A stretch of 64,000 nucleotides of DNA from Protea cynaroides (lineage: Eukaryota > Streptophyta > Magnoliopsida > Proteales > Proteaceae). The translations under genes were made by a program, and so were the position numbers. The DNA lies in contig CM053275.1 of NCBI GenBank assembly GCA_028583415.1, positions 80,437,850 to 80,501,849 on the forward strand. The letters run 5' to 3'. Numbering within the stretch: position 1 is the first letter of the stretch; each line of letters opens with the position of its first letter. The notes under the pieces were generated by a model. It ran no database searches. It was not told the DNA's origin and was given only the letters and a program-made list of their open reading frames with translations. This document shows positions 20,760 through 30,541 of this stretch, piece after piece.

Positions 20760-21211
20760 TTTTTCCCATAGAGTGCTTCATATGGAGCCATCTGAATTGT
20801 AGCCTGATAGCTGTTGTTATAAGCAAACTCGATAAGTGATAGTTTCTCGTCCCAAGCTCCCTTGAAGTCTAATGCACAAGCTCGGAGCATATCCTCTAAA
20901 ATCTGAATAGTTCGTTCTGACTGCCCGTCCGTCTGAGGATGAAAAGCTGTACTGAACTTCAACTTCGTTCCCATAGCTTTCTGTAATCCTTCCCAGAACT
21001 TTGATGTGAAACGGGGATCTCTGTCGGATACTATACTCTCTGGGACGCCATGGAGTCTGACTATATTATCTACATATAGCTTGGCCAGCTTCTCCATGGT
21101 ATACTGAGGTCTGACCGCAATAAATCGAGTTGTCTTGGTGAGTCGGTCGACTATAACCCAAACTGCATCCACTGACCTTGGTGTCAAAGGTAGGCCAGTG
21201 ACGAAATCCAT
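20678..21211 (-). pseudogene. Ret-2 integrase catalytic core
   Basis: MDFVTGLPLTPRS (first Asp), VSDRDPRFTSKFWEGLQ (second Asp) and FHPQTDGQSERTIQ (Glu) give the DDE triad. EFAYNNSYQATIQMAPYEALYG follows. Apart from the frameshift at its end the core is intact by eye. Confidence 0.9.
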
Positions 21212-21256
21212 AGTGATACAATCCCACTTCCATGCAGGTTTCCGTAATGGCTGTAG

Positions 21257-21739
21257 TTAACCTGCGGGTCTCTGCCTTTCTGCTTTAACTTGTTGACAAT
21301 TCAGACATTGGAACACGAAACAAGCTATATCTGCTTTCATACCCCTCCACCAATATAGTCTTCTTAAATCATGGTACATTTTGGTACTTCCTGGATGTAC
21401 CGAATATGGTGTGTAGTGAGCTTCAGTCATAACTCGATCTCTGATATTGCAGTCTTCACTCTCAGGTATACATAACCGTCCACGATACCTGAGTACCTTG
21501 TCTGAATCCAAGGTAAAGTCAGGATTGCTTGTACCCTTCTCTAAATCTTCTTGCACTGTCTTGAGATGTGGATCCTGTAGGATTGCTACCTTGACTTCAT
21601 CAACTAGATCCGGTGAGATCTTCAAAGTTGCGAACATCATGGTGAACTTATGAATTAAGCCTTGCTCCACTGGATCTTCTGCAGTCTCTATAATATGTTC
21701 TTCATCATTTTCTAATGAACTTGAGGCTGTAGCACACAA
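21257..21739 (-). pseudogene. Ret-2 connection region and integrase HHCC zinc finger
   Basis: HYTPYSVHPGSTKMYHDLRR, WWRGMKAD and FQCLNCQQVKAE form the HHCC module. The upstream part (DPVEQGLIHKFTMMFATLK) is the linker from RNase H. A stop replaces the residue after RQRPAG at 21257-21259. Unlike Ret-1 the WW pair is intact. Confidence 0.88.
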
Positions 21740-21777
21740 TGCAGCATTATACTTGGCCCGGCCTTAGGTTTCGATGC

Positions 21778-22185
21778 CTACTTTCTGCTTAAGGCGTCAG
21801 CCACAACATTTACTTTGCCCGGATGGTACTGGATGTCACAATCATAATCTTTTAACAATTTCAGCCATCTCCTCTGTCTCATATTCAGATCCTTCTGAGT
21901 GAAAAGATAAGTTAAGCTCTTGTGATCTGACTTAATCTGAAACTTTTCACCGTACAAGTAGTGTCTCCAAGTCTTGATGGCATGTATAACTGCTGGTAGC
22001 TCCAAATCATGCGTAGGATAGTTCTTCTCATGCTCCTTTAACTGCCTTGATGCGTAAGCAATCACCTGTTCTCCTTGCATCAATACACACCCAATACCCA
22101 ACCCTGAAGCATCCGTATATAAGGTAAACGGTACACTTGGTTTTGGGATGCTCAAGATAGGTGTAGAGACTAGTCTTGACTTCAA
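21778..22185 (-). pseudogene. Ret-2 RNase H
   Basis: LYTDASGLGIGCVLMQGEQ, NYPTHDLELPAVIHAIKTW, IKSDHKSLTYLF and VVADALSRK. It ends at a TAG where Ret-1 has Trp (SRKWAS). A frameshift around 22186-22212 separates it from RT. Confidence 0.9.
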
Positions 22186-22211
22186 AGTCTGAAAACACTT
22201 CTCGCATTCAT

Positions 22212-23604
22212 CTATCCATATGAATTTCTCCCCTTCTTGGTCAATCTGGTGAGTGGAACAGCGATCCTGGAGTAATCTTCCATGAATCTTCTATAATAAC
22301 CAGCCAACCCAAGGAAACTACGAATCTCCGCAACAGATTTTGGTGCTTCCCATCCTACTATAGCAACTATCTTACTTGGATCAACCTTGATACCGTCTTC
22401 AGATACTACATGGCCCAAGAAAGCCACTTCCTTCAGCCAAAACTCGCACTTCTTGAACTTAGCATAAAGCTTCTCCTGTCTCAGCCGTTGTAGGGCTGCC
22501 CTCAAATGTGTTGTATGAGTCTCCATGTCCTTTGAGTAGACCAATATGTCATCGAAGAATATGATGACCGAAGTGTCTAACATATCATGAAACACTCGGT
22601 TCATTAGTTCCATGAATGACGCTGGGGCATTGGTCAACCCGAACGACATAACTAGAAACTCGTAATGCCCATACCTTGTCCTGAAAGCAGTCTTCGGAAT
22701 ATCTCCGACCTTGATCTTCAGTTGGTGATACCCCGATCGGAGATCAATCTTTGAGAAGACCTTTGCACCCTGTAACTGATCGAACAAATCATCGATCCTA
22801 GGCAAAGGATACCGGTTCTTGATAGTCAATTTGTTTAGTTCACGATAGTCAATGCATAGCCTTACACTTCCGTCCTTCTTCTTGACAAATAGTACAGGTG
22901 CTCCCCAAGGTGATATGCTAGGTCGTATGAAACCCTTATCCAACAATTCTTGTAACTGGGTCTTCAACTCCTTTAACTCGGTAGGGGCCATCCTGTATGG
23001 TGCTTTAGACACCGGCGCCGAACCTAGCATAAGGTCTATCACAAATTTTGTAGCCCTGTTTGGTGGTAAACCTGGGAGATCCTCTGGAAATACATCTGAA
23101 AACTCTCGTACCACATCTAGATCTTCCATCTTTGGCACCTCAGCAGTGATGTCGACTACAGATACTAGATACCCAACTCCCCTCTTCTCTAAGCATCTCT
23201 TAGCTTTTAGGGCGGAGAGAATCAGCTTCCGCTTCCTAGGTAAATTGGTCCCAGTGAAGCTATACTCCTTTTCCTTTTTGTCTGTAAGCACAAGCTTTCT
23301 TTCACCACATAATAGGATAGCTGAATGATGGCCTAGCCAATCCATTCCCAAAATGACATCAAAGTCTGCCATCTCGAGTAGTACCAAACTTGCTTCTAAG
23401 TCTCGGCCCTCAATACATACTGTACATGGCCCATAATATTTAGTCAAAGCCACTTCAACTCCTAGCAGAGAGCGAACTATCAAGCTTGGGTTCAAGTGCT
23501 TGATCGGTAACTCCATTCGCTTTTCAAAGGAAATAGAAACAAAGGAGTGTGTGGCCCCAGAGTCAAAGAGCATCTGGCAGGTATACCAGCTACATTTACA
23601 ATTC
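22212..23604 (-). pseudogene. Ret-2 protease and reverse transcriptase
   Basis: From the candidate acceptor the protease exon starts IVNVAGIPAR. A one-base loss before LFDSGATHSF puts most of it into the 453-residue open frame 22212-23573. The protease active site DSG and FDVILGMDWLG are intact. The RT has PWGAPVLFVKKKDGS, CIDYRELNKLT, SKIDLRSGYHQLKI and FGLTNAPASF. The catalytic motif reads FFDDILVYS, both Asp kept with Phe for the usual Val/Ile, and FLGLAGYYRRFMEDYS ends the thumb. The frame is lost after LTRLTKK. Confidence 0.92.
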
Positions 23605-23686
23605 CTGAAATTTTATTGTCCCTTAGTTCTACATGCTTACACATACAATGAAATAGTAAGCTAAATAGTAAGGGATAGAGTCATAC
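23605..23686 (-). other. Candidate gag-protease intron, Ret-2
   Basis: 82 bp on the minus strand, G|GTATGACT to ATTTCAG|GA. Removal yields VVTGIVNVAGIPAR across the junction. Same length as in Ret-1. Confidence 0.6.
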
Positions 23687-24968
23687 CAGTGACCACATCA
23701 GGTGATGCGGCTGCCTCTTCGGTAGTGACTGCAAATACTTTTCCTTGCTGGGGAGGTTGCTTCCTAGGTAGAGTGCAGGTCCTTGCAATATGACCCACTT
23801 GCTGACAGTTGAAACATTTAATGTTCGGGTTGTGTCCAGCGAACTGTGGCACAGGTGGTGCCGTATTGTTCCTTGCAGGCACTGTAGCGGTCTGAGCCCT
23901 GTATGGGCGGAAAGACCTATTGTTACCGCCACCCGAACTCTCAATAGTGGTACTCTTCACTCCCCTGTTCTGTGCAAAGAAGTTGTCCCTCTGACTGGAT
24001 TCTATCACTCTCGCAACCTGTCTAGCCTCATTATAAATTTTCTTGTCCAAACCCAATATATGCTCTCTGATGCCTCCACGCAGTCCCATGGTAAACCTAC
24101 GTGTCTTGGTCTCTTCCTCTTGCATACTTGTCGGTGCGAAGAAAAATAACTCCTCGTACCTCTGCTGGTAAGCATCCACAGTCGACTGAGACTGTTGTAG
24201 ATTAAGGAACTCCCTCTCCATCTGATCCCTGAAACTCTTCGGAAAATATTTATCGAAGAAGGCAACCTTGAACGCTTCCCAATCCACCTGTGTATGCTTC
24301 GTCTCCAAAAAAGCCCGTATAGAATTCCACCAAGCATTCGCATCTTCCTTCAGCATATGAGTGGCAAACAGGACCTTTTCATCCTCTGTACAAGTCATCA
24401 GTCAAAAATTCTTCTCCATTTCTGCAACCCACTGTGCTGGCCACAATGGTTTCCCTGTCTTACCTGTGAATGAAGAAGGCTTCAACTTTAGGAATCTGTC
24501 CACCGCCCGACTCAGATCGTGCTGTCCTTGTGTATTCATTCCGTACCATGGTGGTGGATACGGATAGGCTCCCTGATAAGCAGAAGACGACGGAAACTGG
24601 TGCGGTGGTGGTACATTCTAGGCTTGGCCCATTGGCCCTGGACTACCATGCATTGGCTGTGTAGTATTATTTCCTCCAGACTCAGGCGTACCTTCAGTGG
24701 GAACAGGACCCGGTGGCCTGAACATCTTCAACATCTTGCTCAGGAATGCTTTCTGCTGAGCTTGCATCTGATAGACCAGATTTGTAACAATGGTCTCAGA
24801 ATTCCTGTGAGGTGGGCCAGACAAATTTATCGGTACCCTTGGAACCTGTTCTTCTTCAACTTCTGGGCTTGGTTCTCTAACATAGCTTGGTTCAACCTGT
24901 TCTTCTTCCTCGAGGCGCATCCTAGCCTGGTGACGCTTTCGGCCCCTACGACCGTTTTCGCCTACCAT
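23687..24968 (-). pseudogene. Ret-2 gag
   Basis: I place the start at MVGENGRRGRKRH (24966-24968) because it aligns with Ret-1; an open frame extends upstream to 25019 but is preceded by a good acceptor (CTTCTTCTCAG). Then a Glu/Pro-rich linker, the capsid region (EKNF, MLKEDANAWWNSIRAFLE, FFDKYFPKSFRDQMEREF, YQQRYEELFFFAPTSMQEEETKTRRF) and the CCHC knuckle CFNCQQVGHIARTC. Stops lie at 24618-24620 and just upstream of LMTCTED (about 24405). Confidence 0.9.
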
Positions 24969-25019
24969 CTCAGCCTGTTCTGTTGGGATCTGAGAAGAAG
25001 ACATATCACATGAGAACAA

Positions 25020-25433
25020 TAGTAGTGGTGTTAGTCTTGAACAATGTAAGGTGAGACAGCCGCAAAAATAAACATTTAAATGTTACAAAATTTTTAAAAT
25101 TTTTCCGAAATTTTCTGGCTTTTCTGGTGCTGACCGGTCGTAGCATACCGGTCGCCACTCTGTAGAAAGTGTTGCGACTGGTATAGTCGACCGGTCAGAA
25201 TTCCATTCTGACCGAGACATAGCGGTCGCAGCCAGTCTGGGGTACCGGTCGATCGGTATATCGACTGATACGCCCAGAAAGGCTTTAAAAATCACGAAAA
25301 GTGAGAAATTTCTCACTTTTCCATTCCTTCTCTTCTCCGGTGGCGATTCTACTTTGGTTCTGAGCTTCTACAGTTCGACCGGTCACCCTAGGAGTGGTTT
25401 TCTTGCGATTCGGACTCGGCATATTGTCTCCAG
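25020..25433 (+). promoter_or_regulatory. Ret-2 leader: array plus first exon of the antisense gene
   Basis: Non-coding. It contains the motif array (25131-25270), a pyrimidine-rich block with CTCCGGTGGCGATTC and CTGAGCTTCTACAGT shared with Ret-1, and the donor CCAG|GTAAGTC. Confidence 0.5.
25131..25270. promoter_or_regulatory. Leader motif array (ACCGGTC type), Ret-2
   Basis: TGACCGGTCG, ATACCGGTCG, GTACCGGTCGATCGG and relatives, between the gag start and the antisense first exon. It has the same form as array B of this element's LTRs. Confidence 0.65.
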
Positions 25434-25874
25434 GTAAGTCTCTTCTCTCTCCCTCAAGTTTTTACAAATTTTTCATATCGTCTATACCTAGAATTTTTTA
25501 TTCTTCTTTGATTGAGAGATTCTAACCGTAGGAACTCTTTTCCTTCGGCTTAGAAAGGGTTTAGGGCCCCCTAAGAGAAAAAGCCCTCAACCAATTCGAG
25601 GTTCCACCAAACGGTTTTCATAAAAATCAAATTTTTATAATTTTTAACCTAGGTTTTCAAAATTTTTGAAATTTTCTTGATTTTTCTTAATTTTTCAAAA
25701 TTTTCTTGTTGAATTTGCATGGGATTGGTTTGTTGAAGAGTGCGGGGGTTACGTAAGTCCTCCTCCCCAAGTTTTTGGGTGAGTTCGAGGCTTTTTCCCA
25801 ATTTACTGTCGTTATGCTATCGAAATTTCGACAATTTCTAACCCTTTTTCTTCTTGTTTTCTTTTGTTTTGCAG
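25434..25874 (+). other. 5' UTR intron of the Ret-2 antisense gene
   Basis: CCAG|GTAAGTC at 25434 and TTTTGTTTTGCAG ending at 25874, 441 bp, strongly T-rich. The ATG starts 5 nt after the acceptor. Confidence 0.8.
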
Positions 25875-25879
25875 TTTAA

Positions 25880-27144
25880 ATGGCTCCACGACGTGCTCTT
25901 GGCAAGCATCCTCATGGCTCGAGCGTGCGTGCTCCTCAGCCACCAGCTCCACAGCTCGATGAACTGTGGTTTCGTTCTGAGGCGACACAAGCCCGTTTCC
26001 CATGGTTTGATAGCAAGAACATTGAATCTGGACGTCGAGTTAACTTGGAACAGTTGGACAGGTTCGATGTGCGAGCAGCTTTAGACGCGCTTGGGTGGGT
26101 GCCTGTCATCTCATACACAGAGACCACTTGTCCCAACCTGGTTAAGCATTTCTATGCTAACCTGGAGCTTCATGGGGATGTCAACGATCCCAATCAGGGT
26201 AGGGACTTACGCATCTCCAGCTACATCAAGGGTGTCCATATCTCCTTCGACACTCATCGGTTGGCTGACCTGCTGGGGGTACCCAATGATGGAGACCTAG
26301 TATACTGCCCTCCAAAGGTGAAGGGCTATCTGAGCGAAGACCTACGCAGAGAGATAGCAGAGCAGATCCTAAATCCTGGGGCTCCTATGAAGGCAGCTAA
26401 TCTGAAGCCCCTGGCTCGAGTTTATAGCCGCATCATCCAGCACAACATTGTGCCCCAGAGCGGCCACTACAGTGAGTTATCTCAGCTCACTCAGTAAATT
26501 ACTTACTGTGTCTGTACAGGGGAGCGGGTTTCTCTCCCTTACCTCGTCATCCGTACCATACATCAGGCGACCCTGGCCGATCAGGCCAGTAACCTTCCAT
26601 ACGGTCGTCTCATCACATCCCTTCTACGCTGCCTAGGAGTGAGCATGAGAGATGAGGTGGCTGCTGAGGACACCATGACCTCTGACATTGACTGGGATGC
26701 CATTCTGAGGATACAGATGGATAATCTGCCTGTTAGCGACGACGAGTTGGAGGCTCGCCCTTGCCCACTTAGGAGGGTAGCAACTGCAGCAGAAGCAGCA
26801 GCAGCAGCCAATGTGGCCTATGCAGTAGAGGTCGAGAGTGATGATGACGATGATAGGGCAGAGGGTGTACCAGCGCCAGCTCCACAGCCTACACCTACAG
26901 CACCACCATCTACATCTACAGCTGGACCATCTCATTCCCCCCAGACCCGCTATTAAGCATGTTCACAGAGATTAGGGACACCCAGAGGGTCATCTTAGAG
27001 TCTCAGCGAGAGATGGGTCAAGAGTTGGGACGTCTGGCTCGTAGTCTACGGGCGACACAGGACCAGGTACACTGGCTTAAGGTCGCTTACGAGCGAGATT
27101 ATGACATAGCGAACCCTATTCCTTCTAGGCCCCCTACCCCATGA
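25880..27144 (+). pseudogene. Ret-2 antisense extra gene (aORF), best preserved copy
   Basis: Starts MAPRRALGKHPHG at 25880. The first 205 codons are open: WFRSEATQARFPWF, TTCPNLVKHFYANLELHGD, LRISSYIKGVHISFDTHRLADLL, DLVYCPPKVKGYL. A TAA at 26495-26497 replaces the Tyr or Leu position of LTQ(Y)xTYC. The frame resumes through NLPYGRLITSLLRCLGV and an Ala/acidic/Pro-rich linker. A one-base change in a C run near 26940 shifts to the last part (26959-27144), MFTEIRDTQRVILESQREMG, a probable coiled coil, ending ERDYDIANPIP. Only two lesions separate it from an open gene of about 420 residues. Function unknown; possible DNA or chromatin binding is inference. Confidence 0.78.
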
Positions 27145-27184
27145 TTGTCCCTTTTATTTTCTTCTCTTTTGACTGTTTATATAA

Positions 27185-27218
27185 CAGGGTAACTGTCCGG
27201 TTTGTGGACTGTACCCTG
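27185..27218 (+). ncRNA. Conserved hairpin after the antisense gene, Ret-2
   Basis: Same 34-nt structure as Ret-1 with the outer arm CAGGGTA/TACCCTG, one base pair changed on both sides. The inner GTCC/GGAC arm is kept. Confidence 0.6.
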
Positions 27219-27459
27219 TAGCACTATTTCATTTGATACTCACTTTTTCTGATTAATGAAAGTTTTTATGGTTCACCCTTGCTAGTGTATGTGCAAATGT
27301 TAAATTCCATATTTAATATAGTATATTATGCTCTTTCTTAGTCCATCTCAGGTATCAAACAATGCTTAGGGTGTGTTTGTATTAAGATTTTTAAATTTTT
27401 TTCTAACTCAGTTCATCGACTTAGTTAAGTGCAATATGGTCTATGGACAGAGCCCGAGC

Positions 27460-27471
27460 GCTCTGATACCA
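27460..27471 (-). other. Primer binding site of Ret-2 (tRNA-iMet)
   Basis: Minus-strand TGGTATCAGAGC, 3 nt after the LTR end. Confidence 0.92.
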
Positions 27472-27760
27472 AGTTGTCACACCCCAATTCTGAACCAACT
27501 AGAATGGTGTGAGTGAACCGTCATTGAACCAACGGTTCACACCAGGATCTCGAATAGACCGTGTCCACTCATACAACCCATTGCACGTAACCACAATCAG
27601 AATATAAATAATACAGCGGAAGCCTTTAAATAGAATGAACTGAGTATCTATTGATAAATTAAATAAAATATCCATTATTCAAATCCAATCATAAAATATA
27701 ACATCATTACATCTCTTTAAAAGTCAACAAAAAATAACTGAACCAAATAAATAAAATCAA

Positions 27761-27894
27761 TCACAGGTACACGCAGAAAGGGCACTCGCATGAAGCGTCA
27801 TGCTCGTCCTCTCCTGTCTGTACACCCAGAGCAGCAACATCACCATACGTCAGAGCGTTCATATAATCATCCACCGTGTAACCTGCATCAACAT
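27761..27894 (-). CDS. Conserved short LTR reading frame, Ret-2 5' LTR
   Basis: Open, 134 nt, DVDAGYTVDDYMNA to HDASCECPFCVYL. One of six open copies. Confidence 0.4.
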
Positions 27895-28920
27895 CTAAAA
27901 TCAATGTATATACAAAGGGTGAGCTCACAACTTAGCTCAGTAAACAATCAGACAGTTTCACAATATTATGTATGAGTAACAATCATTTTATGCTGTGGTC
28001 TGGTTTAAGTTTGCAATGTGCTATAGAAAGGTTTGGCGGCCCCCGCACCTCTATACACGAGTGTGTGGCACCTCATGGATCATACCCCCATCGACCCACA
28101 TGCACCCATCATGGAATAGAGATAGAGCTAAGATATCCCCGTACCTCCCCTGATGCTCTACCCATACCAGTATCTAAGCCCCTACTGGCCAGGGCTTACA
28201 AACTGGGCTCGCAACTAACCAATCCTATATGTCATCAATGTATGCTCTATCCCAGCATAGCCGTCTACGGCATAAATATAGAGCTAAGGCATCCCCGTAC
28301 CTCCCCTGATACCCTATCCACAACTAACCCACTAGTATAGAACAGTACGCAGGTAGACCCTATCCCAACATGACTCCCTACGGCATAGAGATAGAGCTAA
28401 AGCATCGTGGACAAGCCAGCGTCGACCTCGAAAACCATAGTACCACATCACCATGGCCAGGCCAGCATCAACATCGGAGACCACCGTACCACGACCTTCC
28501 CCTGATGTCCCACCCGTACCAAGCATGTTAAGATATAATACTACAAAAATTGCCAGTGTGAGGAATGATCCCAGGCCCATGCCCCACTCTACACACTAAC
28601 GAAAACAATCACATGCCTAACAATCACATCCTATCAATGCATGAACAATAATAATAACTGAAAGTAAATGATGGCATGTGAATATGCACAAACATCACAT
28701 CATATATATTCAGGTGATTAACAAAGATTTACTGTCCATTAATTATTAGGTTTAGGTCAGATACCCTTACCTGACGCTTGTTTGTTAGCTTGCTCCACGT
28801 CGCAAGATCCAAACGAAAAGTCACAAAGTCCTACAATATTATTAGGGTTTCATTAGAATAGTTTCTTAGGGTTTACGTTGGTCGGAAAACCAACAGGATT
28901 CTAAAACTACACTCACAGAG

Positions 28921-29066
28921 CTGACCGGTGGCGTGTACCGGTCGCAGCTCTGTGGGGAAGACTGGCGACCGGTATGGTCAGTCGGTCCCCACAGACCAGC
29001 CCCCCGAAAGATACCGGTGGCAACATATCGGCCGCACTGTGTGTAACCGGTATAGTCGATCGGTAT
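28921..29066. promoter_or_regulatory. Motif array A, Ret-2 5' LTR
   Basis: ACCGGTGGC, ACCGGTCGC and ACCGGTAT repeats at the same offset as in the 3' LTR. Confidence 0.6.
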
Positions 29067-29625
29067 GTCTCCGAAAGACCATACTTGGGTTTTTCGACTG
29101 CCGTCGATCATCCTCCATGGATTTCCAGGGTTTCTCCTATCCATTCTAAGTCTGAGCTTTGAGTTAGAGTTATCTCCAACTCATTCAAGTCTAGTTTCGA
29201 TGAATATCATCTCGAAACTCGAATCTAGGGTTTGACGGCAACCTAGGGTTTAATATCCAATTTAGGGTTTTAGATCAATACCTACTTTGCATGGTATTGA
29301 TCCACCCCTATAACTATCCTAGAGTCATAGGGTAAGAAGAATGGTTAAAACACTTACCGTCGACTGGCGTAAAGTGAGCGTCGTCGAACAGCAATGGCGG
29401 CACCTCTTTCTTCTTCCTAGCCTCTTCTCCTTTCCAACCTCCTTCTCTTCTCTAGGGTTTGTGAAAGACAATGGAAAGGATTTGAGGAGGTTTAAGAGTG
29501 TTTATATAGGCTAGAATTAGGGTTTAGTAACCCTATTAGGATTAGGAAGGTTCAGGCATTAGGGTTTAGGAAAGTGGGACCCGTAGAGATCAAATTCTAG
29601 ATCTCCATAGTCAGCTCCGGAGAGC

Positions 29626-29670
29626 TGACCGATCGACCGGTACCAAGACTGGTATCATCGATCGGTCAAC
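29626..29670. promoter_or_regulatory. Motif array B, Ret-2 5' LTR
   Basis: GACCGATCGACCGGTACC cluster upstream of the TATA box. Confidence 0.55.
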
Positions 29671-29922
29671 ATAAAATAATGATTATTTGACCGTCTTTGA
29701 TAATGATTATTTGATTGTATTTGATCCGATTTTGTACCTGTTTGTCATCCGCTCGTCCCGTCTGGCTCGGTGATGATTGGAAGACCTGTCACGACATAAA
29801 ACCAAGGTTTATACCGGGTTTACGGAGTGCGGGTCTTACAACTCTACTATACTTTAATTAATTAATACCAAATTTAGTTCAAAGTGAAATATAAATATGT
29901 TGCACTATCGTTGCAGAGAAGA

Positions 29923-29931
29923 ACACACACA

Positions 29932-29963
<32 letters not shown>
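29923..29963. repeat. (AC)n(CT)n microsatellite
   Basis: A short AC run followed by about 15 CT units, in the right arm of the Pack-MULE and just upstream of the captured gene fragment. It may come from that gene's 5' UTR. Confidence 0.9.
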
Positions 29964-29967
<4 letters not shown>

Positions 29968-29989
29968 CTCGGCTTCTCTACTAAAGCCA

Positions 29990-30345
29990 ATGGTGGTTGT
30001 GGTGGAGGTAGCATTATCGAAAGTGATTACTCTCCTTTCCTGCATTCCGCATCTATGAGTTCAAGGTGAGGTGGTGCACACGAGGGCTCTCTCATGATTT
30101 TCGCAAGGGTAACTGCAAGAGGGGTGATTCCTGTGAGTTTGCGCATGGCGTTTTCAAGTGGTGGCTTCATCCGATGCGCTATATCATACTCAGCCCTGCA
30201 AGGATGGACCAATTGTCTTCGTTGGGTTTGCTTCTTCGCTCATACTCCAGAACAGCTCGAGTGTTGTCACAACAAAGCCCCAAGAACCCTGCTTCATTTG
30301 ATTCTTTCGATGTAGCCGGAGAATCGAAATCAGAGAAGGAAGCTC
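29990..30345 (+). pseudogene. Captured RR-TZF (tandem CCCH zinc-finger) gene fragment
   Basis: Host gene piece inside the Pack-MULE. In one frame from about 30034: FRIYEFKVRWCTRGLSHD, matching the plant-specific Arg-rich region before the zinc fingers, then FRKGNCKRGDSCEFAHGVF (first CCCH, C-x5-C-x3-H visible) and WLHP. In a shifted frame NCLRWVCFFAHTPEQL follows (second CCCH), then VLSQQSPKNPASFDSFD. The stretch normally between SHD and FRKG is missing, which may mean an internal deletion. Family knowledge: RR-TZF proteins bind mRNA and act in stress and hormone responses. Frameshifts make a working protein unlikely. Confidence 0.82.
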
Positions 30346-30541
30346 AAGAAATATTTTTATTTTTTATTTATTTATTTAACAGAAATTTTTGCTTTTTACC
30401 ATGAGGGTAAAATAGACTTTTCCATTTTACCTTCAAATACTTAACTATATCGGGTGTAGGTGAAAATATTGGCAAGGTTTGGCGTCGAGTGAATTAAAGG
30501 TAAAGTTCAAGGGGGATGGGTGAAATTTTCCCTATAACTTA

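Larger units (their letters stand above)
17665..29840 (-). mobile_element. Ret-2: complete Tekay-like chromovirus with antisense extra gene
   Basis: A 12.2-kb element of the same lineage as Ret-1 but a different LTR subfamily, inserted in the Pack-MULE. Flanks CCTCT (17660-17664) and ACTCT (29841-29845) are a duplication with one mismatch. The gene order and antisense gene match Ret-1. gag, pol and the antisense gene each have a few stops or frameshifts. The two LTRs differ at roughly 4-5% over the first 215 bp by hand count. Confidence 0.93.
27475..29840 (-). repeat. Ret-2 5' LTR
   Basis: 2,366 bp with termini TGTAAGACCC and GGTGTGACA on the minus strand. Array B 29626-29670, array A 28921-29066, and an open short frame 27761-27894. 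The 32-bp duplication of the other LTR is absent. Confidence 0.92.
15038..30532. mobile_element. Pack-MULE (Mutator-like) carrying a zinc-finger gene fragment
   Basis: Imperfect terminal inverted repeats of about 75 bp, starting GGGAAAATTTCACCC at 15038 and ending with its complement at 30532. The flanking 9-bp duplication TATAACTTA is identical at 15029-15037 and 30533-30541. A 9-bp duplication with long TIRs is diagnostic of Mutator-like elements. After removing the nested MULE (16042-17614) and Ret-2 (17665-29840) about 1.7 kb remain. No transposase is visible. The right arm holds an RR-TZF gene fragment (29990-30345). Confidence 0.85.
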
